Assembly: GCA_032433595.1 (NCBI GenBank)
Contig: JASWJB010000105.1
Coordinates: forward strand, 62,001 to 126,000
DNA from: Conoideocrella luteorostrata
Taxonomy: Eukaryota > Ascomycota > Sordariomycetes > Hypocreales > Clavicipitaceae
Direction of reading: 5' to 3'
Length of the DNA: 64,000 bases
Part shown: one piece after another, positions 23,178-32,549 of the stretch
How the letters are laid out: the number at the start of each line of letters is the position of its first letter
How positions within the stretch are numbered: position 1 is the first letter of the stretch
The notes under the pieces: model-generated
The model's input: the letters and a program-made list of their open reading frames with translations, nothing else
Databases searched by the model: none
What the model was told of the DNA's origin: nothing
Translations under genes and position numbers: made by a program

Positions 23178-23731
23178 AATAGGTACCATTCTGTAAGACT
23201 CGGCATTTTTTGGATGCCGGCTTCAGCAACTTTTGGGCCGTGGTTCTGGTACAGTCTATCTTTGGGCTGTACTATAGTTTGAAAAACTGGCATATATAGT
23301 ACAACAGATCTAACTAATCGCTCTCCCAAAATATAGATTGGTATGATTGTGTAACTGTGGTATGTCAGAGGTCGCCCATATCACAATTTTAGCATCAACC
23401 ATGCTCGTATAGTTGAGGACTGATGCTTTCCACTGAAATATATCCAATTTATGTAATATAGTCCCATATCTAGTGCGAAAGGTATCGAGCTGGAACTTTC
23501 GCCGCAGGGTTTTTGACTTGCGTCTCCCATTTGCTTCCGGGTATGGTATTGCCGTGGCCATTTCCCAACTCAAGCGCTCTTTGTAATGCCTTACTTGAAG
23601 ACAAGGAAGAAAAAACACCTCGTGTTTATTCACGAGCAGACAGACAGAATTTCCATCGCAAAGAACAGGGTAAACCGGCTTCTGTCTGTAAATCTTATTC
23701 CACCACCTTTGAAGCCCGTGGCCTTCCGCAG
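23178..23731. other. Intergenic, 3' side of the ATP-grasp gene
   Basis: About 550 bp, AT-rich, with no supported gene. A minus-strand ORF that runs into it (23310-23813) overlaps the end of the ATP-grasp gene in another frame and looks spurious. Confidence 0.5.
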
Positions 23732-25549
23732 TTAAAGAGATGCTCGCATCACCGAACATATCGCACTTCCCCCACCGCAAATCGCCACGATACGAGAACC
23801 GCTTGACCGCCAAGTCCCCAGACCAAGCAATCTCCCATTCACAACATGATACGTGCCGACAAGAGGATATCTCCTCAACTCCCCCGTGGCCTCCAAAACC
23901 ATGTCATAGAGCCGCGGCACAATTCGCCTCTGAACCACATAAGACGTGGGCTGGACTTTAGTGGACAATTTAAGATGCTTGAGCGTCTCTATCCACCGTG
24001 ATTGGTCAATGTCGTCGCCGAATAAAATACCAGCACCTTTACCTCCGCGAATGGGTTTGAGAATATATGCATTCTTGACGTCTGGTTGGCTCAGGGAGGC
24101 TTGTAGGAGCGTGTCTAGTTCCTGCGAACCAGGAAGATACGTGTCTACGATACCTCTTTCCAAGATGGAAGATTGTTGAGGTGTGAGTACGGAGCGAGCG
24201 ACGAGGCGGGGAAGCTCTTGCTTGACGATGCCGAGCATTCGCTTGTCGTGGACGAGCAGAATGGTACGTAGGTCGTTGAAGCAGCGAAGGCTGACCTCGC
24301 GGAGCAGCTCAGGGGACAAGGCAGCTATTTCCCGCTGGTGCAGCTCAAGGCCGACCTGGAAAACCCGCTCGAGGACTTCCCCATCGTGCGTAACTACTTC
24401 TCTCTTGAATAGCGCACCTGGAGCAACGGTGGGCTTGGTGGCGGCAACAAGGGAGCCACTGGCTCCATCCGTTCCCGTGCCGGTGCAATCAGCCTGATCA
24501 GCGATGCAGTATAGCTGATAGCCTGTTTTGCTCTCAGAGTGCGGCACCAGACGCAGCTCTTCCGGTTTGATAATTCTCGGCTTGATGCCCAGTCGACGCT
24601 CTACCGCATCAATGAACATGTGGATGTCAATCCCGTCCTCCTGTTCCTTCAATAGATGCAATGGCTGGTCATGGCGAAACAACTCGAAAAGCCCGTTCAT
24701 AATCTAATTTGACTATTTCGTTAGCCGCATGAAAACACATCCCGAGCAACTAGTCCTCCATAGCTTCATGCCGGTCGAGCCGAGTGCAGATCTTTTGCTT
24801 GTTCTAGCCGAGCTAGCTACCAAAAGGGGATGAGACGTCTCATTCAGCTCACCTCTTTGCCGCTTGTGGCACTGACAAGTCGTCTAGCCTCACCGCCCAT
24901 TTCATCAATGGCCTTGTCCAGTGCTAGCTGGCCGTAAACTTCGTGCATGTAGCCATTGAAGGAAAACCTTGCATTGATTTCGGTAGTGCTGAAATTTTCC
25001 TGCAGCGGCGCGCCGTCTTGTCCGTGCTGTAGATCCTCGACGAGGAAGTCTGGCCGCCACGAACCGAGCCGCTTTGCAAAGCTGGGAATATTGCCGCATG
25101 CCGTTTGTGCATCAAGCCACTACACTTGGTCAGGGAAGTGATTCTGAATCTCGGCTTTAGGGTCGGGTTGGGAAATCAAAACCCGAGAGATATCTGCTTA
25201 CCTTTAAATGCTCTTCTTCCTCTGGCTCCAATGGCATTCTTATGGGCAATCGAGCATCGCTGTCACTCCACCACCGCTGGACGATATCCGTTATAGCGGC
25301 CGTGAGTGCTTCATGGATATCCTCCATACGTTGCAAATGATGCTTGCCGACGAGGACGGGACGAGGGCATATAGCACTATAAGAACCGTCGTGCCAGAGA
25401 TGGGCCGCGCATTTGCTGAGCAGATACCTCTCCTGTTTGTCGTGCTCTTCCTTATAATGGGAGTTCTTGTCTTGAGACGCCACCACTACTTGGAAGCCAG
25501 GGTGGCTCTGTCGAATATGGATCTGCTGCATCACTTGAGCAGTGGCCAT
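23732..25549 (-). CDS. Circularly permuted ATP-grasp ligase-like protein
   Basis: Probably an ATP-dependent carboxylate-amine (or thiol) ligase acting through an acyl phosphate. Three exons: 25549-25202, 25119-24853, 24703-23732; 528 residues from this ATG, or 576 if the in-frame ATG at 25693 is used. The later ATG is preferred because the extra 48 residues look like translated leader. An ATP-grasp Mg-binding type motif, EINARFSFNG, lies at ~163, before the nucleotide-binding lysine/glycine loop ILKPIRGGKGAG (Lys ~421); this reversed order matches permuted ATP-grasp folds such as glutathionylspermidine synthase. Other conserved blocks: SWRPDFLVEDL, LFRHDQPLHLLK, GIDIHMFIDAVE, YVVQRRIVPRLYDM and VGTYHVVNGRLLGLGTWRSS. 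It is divergent from the TauD gene. The substrate is unknown. Confidence 0.82.
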
Positions 25550-26155
25550 GCTAAAGTATCTTCCGTTATGATATACTTGGGAGTAATTGTGGCTCGGGAA
25601 AATTTCAAAGAAGAAACTAGTGATCTGCCAGACTTGTATGTGAAGACCAGCCAAGAGAGCAGAATACAACACAGAACATGAACCGAGGGACAAACTAATT
25701 AAAACGGGAAAGTTGCGATAACGCTAGCTTATGTATACACAAACGTGTCAGTGTCCCCGTAGACTCCGCCGAGTACTCCGTACGGAGTACATTATTACCA
25801 AATCGTTCATTGGCAGATGGTGGACGAGCTGCTGTACATATAAGCGCTGGTAATGTGATCACATTCAACAGTGCAATTGACGAGCTAGTTCTAGCCCCTA
25901 CTTATGTATATGCAATGCCGCATGTACTGAGACCTGCATGCATGCCAACTTTCAGCTGAGGACAGAATATTCCGCTTTTCCCGACTGTTTTATATCCATG
26001 GACTAGTTACTCCGTGCCGTTCACGGACATGATTTTTACTCAGGGAAACGTGCTCGGTGGTAGATTAAGTCTATAAATTCTCCGCGAAAAAATGTAGTCT
26101 CCTCAGAAGGCCATCTTACCTTAATCAATGGGATAGACCCAACCCAATTTTCAAT
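25550..26155. promoter_or_regulatory. Divergent promoter of the ATP-grasp/TauD pair
   Basis: About 600 bp between two head-to-head genes of likely shared pathway. It contains an 18-bp perfect palindrome GTACTCCGTACGGAGTAC at 25773-25790 that could bind a dimeric regulator, though the same core recurs in many intergenic regions of this window. The upstream ATG option of the ATP-grasp gene would shorten it to ~460 bp. Confidence 0.5.
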
Positions 26156-27142
26156 ATGGGCTCAATCGTCCGTTCTTACCCTTGCGTCTGGCCCGCAACC
26201 GCATATTTTATGAAGGCCCAAAATAACTTTCGGCCATGTCAACATTTGTTCCGAGCCTCGTTGGATACTGCAAGAACCTTTGTCACTCACGCGGTAGGAC
26301 CTGTAGTTGTTCCTGGGATGCGCGCAGACAGCCTCGAAGTCGCAAAGCAGCTCCCTCACCTTGCTAAAGTAAACGCAAGGCTGAAACAAAATGGCATCCT
26401 CAGAGTTAGTCTGTGTTTTCCGGACAATGAAAGCCTGTACCTCCAAGAACTCGTCCGTGGGCTTCATCATCATTACGGCCACTGCCTTCCTATACGTCAC
26501 AGTGCCAGCCGGGGATGGCTCTGGGACGTTCGACCAAACCCAAAGTCCTTCCAAACCCCCGAGCACCAAGCCCGCTCGGAAACCATGGAGTCCTTCCCTT
26601 GGCATACCGATTGTAGCTACGAACAGCAAACACCACGATACTTTGCGCTGCAAGTCATCCAAAATGATCGTTTTGGTGGAGGGACCCTCTCTGTCATGAA
26701 TGTCGAGCGTCTTGTCGGCGCGTTACCCCAATCGGCGAGAGATGCCCTTTCGCAGCCGGAATTCGAAATCAGCATACCGCCCGAGTTTATCAAAGACCCG
26801 AGCCGAAAGTCAATAGTCGGCAGTGTGCTCAGTGCCGTGAAGGGCGAGAGGGTTCAGAGAGGGACTAATGATGCGGTCCGGTTCAGGTTTAGGGACGATA
26901 TTCTCACCCCCCTGACTGCTAGGGCGGCCGCAGGTCTGGCAGAGCTTAGGCAGGCGCTGCATCTTGCTGCCACCCCTCAAAGTGACGCATCAAATTTAAT
27001 TTTGCATCTGTCTTCGACACAAGACATGCCGACAGGTACGGTCCTGATAGTGGACAACACACGGTGGCTGCATGCCCGGAATGAGATTGCAGACCCGGGT
27101 CGTCATCTCCGCAGGATACGATGGGATGCTGTGGAGTTTTAG
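26156..27142 (+). CDS. TauD/TfdA-type Fe(II)/2-oxoglutarate-dependent dioxygenase
   Basis: A 328-residue single-exon protein predicted to hydroxylate, desaturate or otherwise oxidise a small substrate with O2 and 2-oxoglutarate. The iron-binding HxD motif is in FPWHTDCSYE (His150, Asp152), followed by the expected strand PRYFALQVIQNDRFGGGTLSVMN. The distal His is in NTRWLHARNEI (His306), with an Arg-rich segment RHLRRIRWD near the C-terminus that would hold the 2-oxoglutarate-binding Arg. All metal ligands are intact. The N-terminal ~45 residues are less conserved-looking. It is divergent from the ATP-grasp gene and lies upstream of, and on the same strand as, the PaaK-like gene, suggesting a pathway in which a ligated product is oxidised. 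Confidence 0.88.
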   Translation: MGSIVRSYPCVWPATAYFMKAQNNFRPCQHLFRASLDTARTFVTHAVGPVVVPGMRADSLEVAKQLPHLAKVNARLKQNGILRVSLCFPDNESLYLQELVRGLHHHYGHCLPIRHSASRGWLWDVRPNPKSFQTPEHQARSETMESFPWHTDCSYEQQTPRYFALQVIQNDRFGGGTLSVMNVERLVGALPQSARDALSQPEFEISIPPEFIKDPSRKSIVGSVLSAVKGERVQRGTNDAVRFRFRDDILTPLTARAAAGLAELRQALHLAATPQSDASNLILHLSSTQDMPTGTVLIVDNTRWLHARNEIADPGRHLRRIRWDAVEF

Positions 27143-27719
27143 GGGACATCATAGCTCGATCATGTTCTATACTAGACCGTAGCCCCAAGAATTCATTGTT
27201 AAACGTTCCATCGTTGGAGGAAATATTGCGGTCTCGGGCAACCGGTTTGCCCTTGCCTTCCTCTACATATGACTTCTTATGAGTCGCTCCACTTAATCCG
27301 CCCGTATGCTCTACCCATAGGGCTCGATGCTGAAATAGGCAATGCAACCGTTAGCGGCCTTTTTCAGCTCCATGGCCCGCCCCCACTGTACCCGTAGTCG
27401 TCGTATTCGGCTCTTCATGCCAAGACCAGACGGGGGTCGCGGAAACCCATCCTGCCATGGACACGTTAGATGCCAATAAACCCTCTTCCTAGAACATGTG
27501 CGCGCTTTTGCCTCCTTTCATTTTTATTTTCTCTGCACCGAAGATCATGGTGGCATTCGCTACTGAACGCAAGGACTTCAATTTCTCCCTTGTCCCATTG
27601 CTTACCGCAGACCACTCATTTCCTCCACTAGCTCTGGCTCGGCAAAGGAGTAGTAAGGACAGGCCAGCTTGCGCTAATCTTTTTTTGCTTTTCCCCTCTA
27701 CGGAAGAACTAAATACAAT
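27143..27719. other. Intergenic between TauD and PaaK-like genes
   Basis: About 580 bp between two genes on the same strand, containing the TauD 3' end and the promoter of the next gene. The final ~120 bp are CT-rich before the ATG. No gene seen. Confidence 0.5.
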
Positions 27720-29290
27720 ATGTACTCGCAGCCGGGCTTTTCGCTAGCGGAAGTATTGGCGGTCGCAAAAATCCATCCCATTTACAATTCCCATGTGCAG
27801 TATCCCCCCGATGCTGGTACTATAGAAATCGCAAGAACACAAGTTGTTGGCAAGACAGCAGATGTCGCGTCCTTGGAAGCGCAGCCTCTTCTTTTCAAAA
27901 AAGATCTGTATGCAGTTTCCAGCCCAAACTCCCCGGCGCTTCCCCCTTTCCCTTTCATTTTGCTGGAATAAAGTCTCAACCCCATTGCATCCCTCAATTG
28001 CTGACTGGATGCCAGGTACGGGACTATACAGCGCCTTATCGACGACTTGAGCCCTGAGAACAAGTTCCGTCGCAGCATCTACACCAGCGTAACCGGTGGA
28101 GGAGGCGGCTCCAAAGCACTCTTTTTCGCCACCGATGTTCATGAAAATCGTAGACAGAGGGTTGAGTTCGGACGTCTTCTCAATGCTGTCGGCATTATTA
28201 AAGAAACAGACTGTGTTGTGACGGTTCATACGTCTGGCGGACTGTACCGGTGAGTCAGACTTGAACGTTGCTGTGATGGCAAGACGCGCATTGTTGACGC
28301 AGGAAATTGATGAGCAGAGCATTAGATTTGACTTTGGAACTACTAGAAAATGCTGGCGCTACAGCTCTCGCTGCTGGACATAACCTCAAAGAAGAGGAAG
28401 TCATCCGTTTAGCGCGCGTCCACCATGCCAATGTACTCAGCGGAGATTCAAGCCAGATAGTCCAGCTCGTCCACTACATGTCGACCATGAAGCGGGAAGA
28501 AAGGGATGAGCTTTTCATAAATAAGATTATCTACACCTCGGAAACCATGACCCCCGGACAGCGCAGCTATATCTACTCGGTTCTGGGTCTGGTGCAGATC
28601 TGCTCTTTTCTTGGAAGTGCCGAAGCCGGACCGTATGCCGCATCAAGTCCTCATCTCGTTGAAGGGGGCTCTCAATCAACAAACCAAGACTTCATTTTTG
28701 ATACAAGACAAGTCTTGATCGAAATTCTCCCTTATGAGGCGGCAAACAGGACAGGGTTTCTTCCAACGCCCCTGCCGCAAGGAGAGAAGGGAGTCATCGC
28801 TCAGACCTCTCTTTGTCGACTACGGAACCCAGTTATAAGATATATTACTGGGGATGTTGGCTCCGTGCACAATCTACATGAGTGTGCTCGGGAGCATGTA
28901 TCTGACCAAGACTGGCCTCATCTGCGCATTCTTCGTCTTCGAGGTCGGGACGCCCGCTTCAGTTTTGAATGGGATGGTGAATACGTCGAGTTCCCCCAAA
29001 TCACCTCTCTCATGACTGATGCTCAGTATTGCGTCCTTCAGTGGCAGGTGATATTGGACAAGGCAAATTCCGCCCCGAATTCTACCATTGAGGTCCCCGT
29101 GCTGAGTTCTGTGGGGAAGACGAGCGCAGAGAAAATTGAAAGTCTCGAGAAAGACGTCAAACGATTGTTGCATGTGGATGAGACGAACGAAGAGCGGTTC
29201 CGCCTCTTGTTCGTAGAAGACTTGAGTGGCTTCATACGCAGCGAAACGGGCAGGAAGGTAATTAGATTCGTTGACAGATTCAACCAGTAG
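27720..29290 (+). CDS. PaaK-like adenylate-forming enzyme (phenylacetate-CoA ligase / F390 synthetase family)
   Basis: Predicted to activate a carboxylic acid as an acyl-AMP and pass it to CoA or another acceptor. Three exons: 27720-27907, 28016-28249, 28303-29290; 469 residues. An alternative acceptor 15 nt downstream in exon 3 (at 28318) would remove five residues and is equally in phase. Motifs: the Gly-rich ATP loop TSVTGGGGGSK (~86-96), IIYTSETM (~218-223), FLGSAEAGP (~243-251, the A5-like motif), and RYITGDVG (~320-327) with the ribose-binding Asp. The family is usually ~430-470 residues, so it is full length. The C-terminal end, FIRSETGRKVIRFVDR, fits the flexible domain. It is next to the dioxygenase and ATP-grasp genes. 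Confidence 0.85.
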
Positions 29291-29687
29291 CGAACGATGT
29301 GCATTATTGCACGCTCATTGATAGTTCCCCTCTTCACCTCCCCAACAAAGAGATATGAAATCTATCCGATTCGTCAAGACTCTAGAAGCTGGTCACGTAG
29401 ATTCGAGGTCCATGGCTGAGTATGAGAATACGAGCGTCTGCGAGCCATATTAAGGAATCCACCGTAGCAGGGAAATAGTTTCAATAGTTGCAATCAGTTC
29501 CGTGATGTTATTAAAGGTTAGGGTAATTCAACACAGCTTCATAGGATCTAATTATTTAGTTAAGCATAACTTTCTCTCGTCTGCATAGCCTTAGCGTAAC
29601 CAGCGATTAAATCTGCGTGGATTTTAAGTATAGCATAACCGTAGCTAACAGTTCCGGTGAAGTTTAAATCTAGCCTATAGGAGTATA

Positions 29688-29769
29688 TTTCCTAGTTGGG
29701 TAGTCTAGCCCACTTGTCCCACCCAGCGCAATAGTTTAGTTCTAGGCATAAATAGCACTACTCGGGCTT
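29688..29769 (-). repeat. ~82-bp repeat, inverted relative to 46419-46499
   Basis: The segment from TTTCCTAGTTGGGTAG to ACTCGGGCTT is a near-perfect reverse complement of 46419-46499. Its conservation is much higher than that of its surroundings, pointing to a recently active mobile element or gene conversion. Confidence 0.85.
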
Positions 29770-29870
29770 AGTGCAAAAGGTTATACTTAGATACTAAGCT
29801 TATTGCCGTAGCCAGGAATAATCCCTGCTTTTCTTCTATTAATCAAGGAAAGCCTACCGTGAATATATTC

Positions 29871-29970
29871 TGTCACAACGTGAGCAGCTGCGGAAGTGGG
29901 CATCGTGATATCGTGGAATTATCCTTGCTTTTTAGCTACCTGAGGAATTCGTCCGCTAATAGATAATAGA
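29871..29970 (+). repeat. Repeat family starting TGTCACAA (copy 1)
   Basis: Begins TGTCACAACGTGAGCAGCTG and shares the later GTGGAATT...CCTTG and GAGGAATT blocks with copies at 30156, 35445 and 46910-47031. The TGTCAC start resembles an LTR terminus. The 3' boundary is approximate. Confidence 0.6.
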
Positions 29971-30155
29971 TAGCTACTAATTTTAGGTATTTTTCAGACC
30001 ACAAGTCCTATAATACGATGTTGCGTTGCAACGGCGGATAATTTCGGCGGATAATTTCTGCGGAATCCTCCGTTGACCGGCAGGATTTTCCTGATAGAGT
30101 TTAATTTTAGGTGTAAGTACAGAACGATCAAAAGAGAGGTGAACCCAACTATCCC

Positions 30156-30275
30156 TGTCACAATGTGAGCAGCTATGGATTTCTGAATGTGTGGAATTGT
30201 CCTTGTATTCTATCTAATATGACGAGGAATTAGACCTCTTCTTATAGATGACTACAATCTATGAATTCCGTCATC
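30156..30275 (+). repeat. Repeat family starting TGTCACAA (copy 2)
   Basis: TGTCACAATGTGAGCAGCTA, then GTGGAATTGTCCTTGTATTC and a GACGAGGAATTAGACCTCTT block ending near GAATTCCGTCATCG. Closest to the copies at 35445 (plus) and 46910-47031 (minus). The right boundary is not resolved. Confidence 0.65.
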
Positions 30276-30495
30276 GGACCCGGAAGGTTGTCTCACGATA
30301 TCTCCACTGGGTCAGAATCCGTAACCGGCTCACTGTGATCCGTAACACATTTGTAACATGCTCTTCTTGACAATCCCGCTACGATTAAATTAAACAGAAA
30401 ACGTGGTTGGCTATAAGGAGCGTGCCCCGGCACATTTACTCATTTTCGTTACCTCGCTACTTGGAAGAAGCGTGCAAATGCAACAATTCCGCTAC

Positions 30496-30645
30496 TGTAG
30501 GAAGCACAGGGGCTTTTAATTTAACGTCAAAAGGTTCTTGCACGAAGCAATAGATAAAGCAAAGTATTTAATTTAATTAGTCTATCTCTCTAAGAAGAAG
30601 AATTTAAGTCAGGGTTAAAGGCTCGATATTGCCTTATAAATAGAG
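30496..30645 (-). repeat. Truncated LTR fragment related to 13474-13661
   Basis: TGTAGGAAGCACAGGGGCTT and the following ~100 bp (TCAAAAGGTTCTTGCA, AAGCAATAGATAAA) align with the element at 13474-13661 in the same orientation; similarity fades after ~150 bp, so the TGTTGGAAT end is missing. AT conversion is visible relative to the other copy. Confidence 0.6.
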
Positions 30646-30719
30646 GAAGATTATATAGGACCCCTCCTAGAGTAAATAGCACCTCTTTTTGTGGCTTAGG
30701 TGGCTTAGACACTTAATAA

Positions 30720-31137
30720 ATAGCTATTTTGTCGACCCAAAAGGCACACCCAAACACTCACGTACACTGGGGTCTGACACACACCCAGTAACGCTCCGTA
30801 CACTTCGTGAAAAACTACCTCCGAAAGGCTTGCTGCAGTCCGTAGTGACCTTTCTCTTGCCGAGATCAAATGGTCTTGCAGGTTAATTGCCCCTTATGGA
30901 ACAACTGCGCACTTTAATTAAATAAAATAACAAATAAAATGAATAAGTGTGGTACAAAGGCCAAGTAAACTTCGGGGGGGGGGACTTCTGTTAATTCTTG
31001 ATGATGTCTGCTACTTGGAGGGCATAATCCCGCTACTTATAACTATTCCATTTGATCTTGACTAAATTGGTCAGATCCATTTCTCACGTGAGCCCAACCT
31101 TGTCACTAGAGACGATCTTTTCTGCCCACACACTATA
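30720..31137 (+). repeat. ~410-bp direct repeat of 47518-47930
   Basis: Two well-matching blocks, one around CACTCACGTACACTGG...AACGCTCCGTACACTTCGT and one around CTTATAACTATTCC...TTTCTGCCCACACA, occur in the same order and spacing at 47518-47930. The shared sequence has no ORF of note and is probably part of a degraded retroelement. Confidence 0.75.
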
Positions 31138-31420
31138 TACAATATAGAATTTAAATATTTTAAAATAGTATTTATATTATACTTAATACTAGCTTAATAA
31201 AACCCTAATAAAAATATAGTATTAAATTAAATTCCTTTAGAAAGGCTTTCCAGGGATACTTTTTATAATATAATATGTATAATATTTTATACCTTATAGT
31301 ATACTACTTTATATAATTAATAATAGCTTAAAAATTATATAATTTATAATAAAAAGCTACTTAGTATTATTTTGTATTTTTATATATAATTAATAAAGCT
31401 ATATAATCTATTTTAGCTCG
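31138..31420. repeat. AT-rich, RIP-like tract
   Basis: About 280 bp of almost pure A/T with TATA/TAAT runs, like the interior of the gypsy element, and sharply bounded by normal-composition sequence at both sides. Probably the mutated remnant of a repeat. Confidence 0.65.
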
Positions 31421-31536
31421 GCAAATGGGCTGGACCTGTGGGACGACGCTTTCTCAATGCTGTATTCTGCTTATACTCAGTACTGATGGTCTTGACCCGT
31501 CACCACTGTTCTCAAAGGCGATCCAGCAAGCGCTCG

Positions 31537-31769
31537 CAATGTCAGTTGGTGCGGTTTTCGCCCTGCCCGAGCTGCATGAAGCCATCCTCTACCACACAGA
31601 CTTGCAGACGATCCTCGTCTCAGCACAGCGTGTGAGCAAAGCATGGCGCGCTCTCATCACCGCATCATCAACTCTGCAGCAGAAGCTGTTTTTCCGGCCA
31701 ATGCCCGGCGATGCGCATCCTAGAGCAGCGATGGCCACCAGCTCTTGGCCAGTAAGATCGCTCCTGTAG
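31537..31769 (+). pseudogene. F-box protein remnant (N-terminal F-box only)
   Basis: The ORF reads VFALPELHEAILYHTDLQTILV then AQRVSKAWRALI and LQQKLFFRP, the pattern of fungal F-box domains (LPELxxxIL...VCKxW...I..S..LQ..LFF). After ~76 codons the frame ends in a stop and no downstream LRR or C-terminal domain follows. It starts right after an AT-rich RIP-like tract. F-box proteins are SCF ubiquitin-ligase adaptors; this fragment could at most bind Skp1. Most likely a broken gene copy. Confidence 0.7.
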
Positions 31770-32549
31770 CCGCTTTGTTTCTGATTTGTACGAAAGGGTA
31801 ATCTGGGAGAGCGAAAACGATTCAAAGCTTGGCCAGACCACCCCCGCTGAGAAGAGTTGCCTGTCGCTTGGGACACTGCGTTGCGAAACTTCAGAGACCT
31901 GGGTACACGTCGCCGCTGCTACCAACTTAAATACTTGTCGGTAAATTTTGCTAGCTTATTTCCAACGTCGAAAAATCATAGGAAATTCCACAGGTAATGT
32001 GCCCGAAGCGGTCAAAAAGGTATTTCGAAAACCGTTATTGACAGAGCAAATGTTAAAAGGGTGCACACTTGCAGCACATCAACCCAGGAGCTAGTTTAGC
32101 AAGAGGGAAACTTCGGCTTTGAACAGTATGGCGATGTAATTGCTGTTAGTGGGCAGATATCAACCAGCCATAGCTGACCTAATAACCTGAATATAACCCA
32201 GGTAGCTCAACTGAGGGTTTTCCGTAGTGGTATTATATTAGTATGATGTTGAAGACGTGATTTGAAACCGAGTGCGCCCGTACGAATCTGTTATACGGGC
32301 TCATCCACTGATACATCGCCATGCCTCAACATGAAATCGACATTATTAATGTGGTTCTAGCTAGCAATCTATTTAGCTTTTTGTAGGCATATAGCTGCTA
32401 AAAGTACTAGTTTGCTATATGTGGTTTTGATGTCTAGTTATCTAGACTTGAGAATAAATCCTCCCTATGATACATGAGATATCTCTTCCTAATCCCGCAC
32501 AAGTCAATTCCCTCTTGTCTTAGCACTAATCCTGACAAATCCTGGCATT
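31770..32549. other. Intergenic, no gene seen
   Basis: About 780 bp between the F-box remnant and the 3' end of the LysM gene. Composition is moderately AT-rich; possible continuation of the F-box gene debris up to ~31930. No recognisable motif. Confidence 0.5.

Larger units (their letters stand above)
29291..31424. other. Transposon-derived patchwork without genes
   Basis: About 2.1 kb built mainly of repeated pieces found again at 35.4 kb and 46-48 kb (listed separately), ending in an AT-rich tract at 31138-31420. No ORF has a recognised domain. The first ~80 bp are the 3' end of the PaaK-like gene. Confidence 0.6.

Noticed and set aside
23310..23813. 167-codon minus-strand ORF at the end of the ATP-grasp gene
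   Set aside because: It overlaps conserved ATP-grasp sequence in a different frame and shows no domain of its own.
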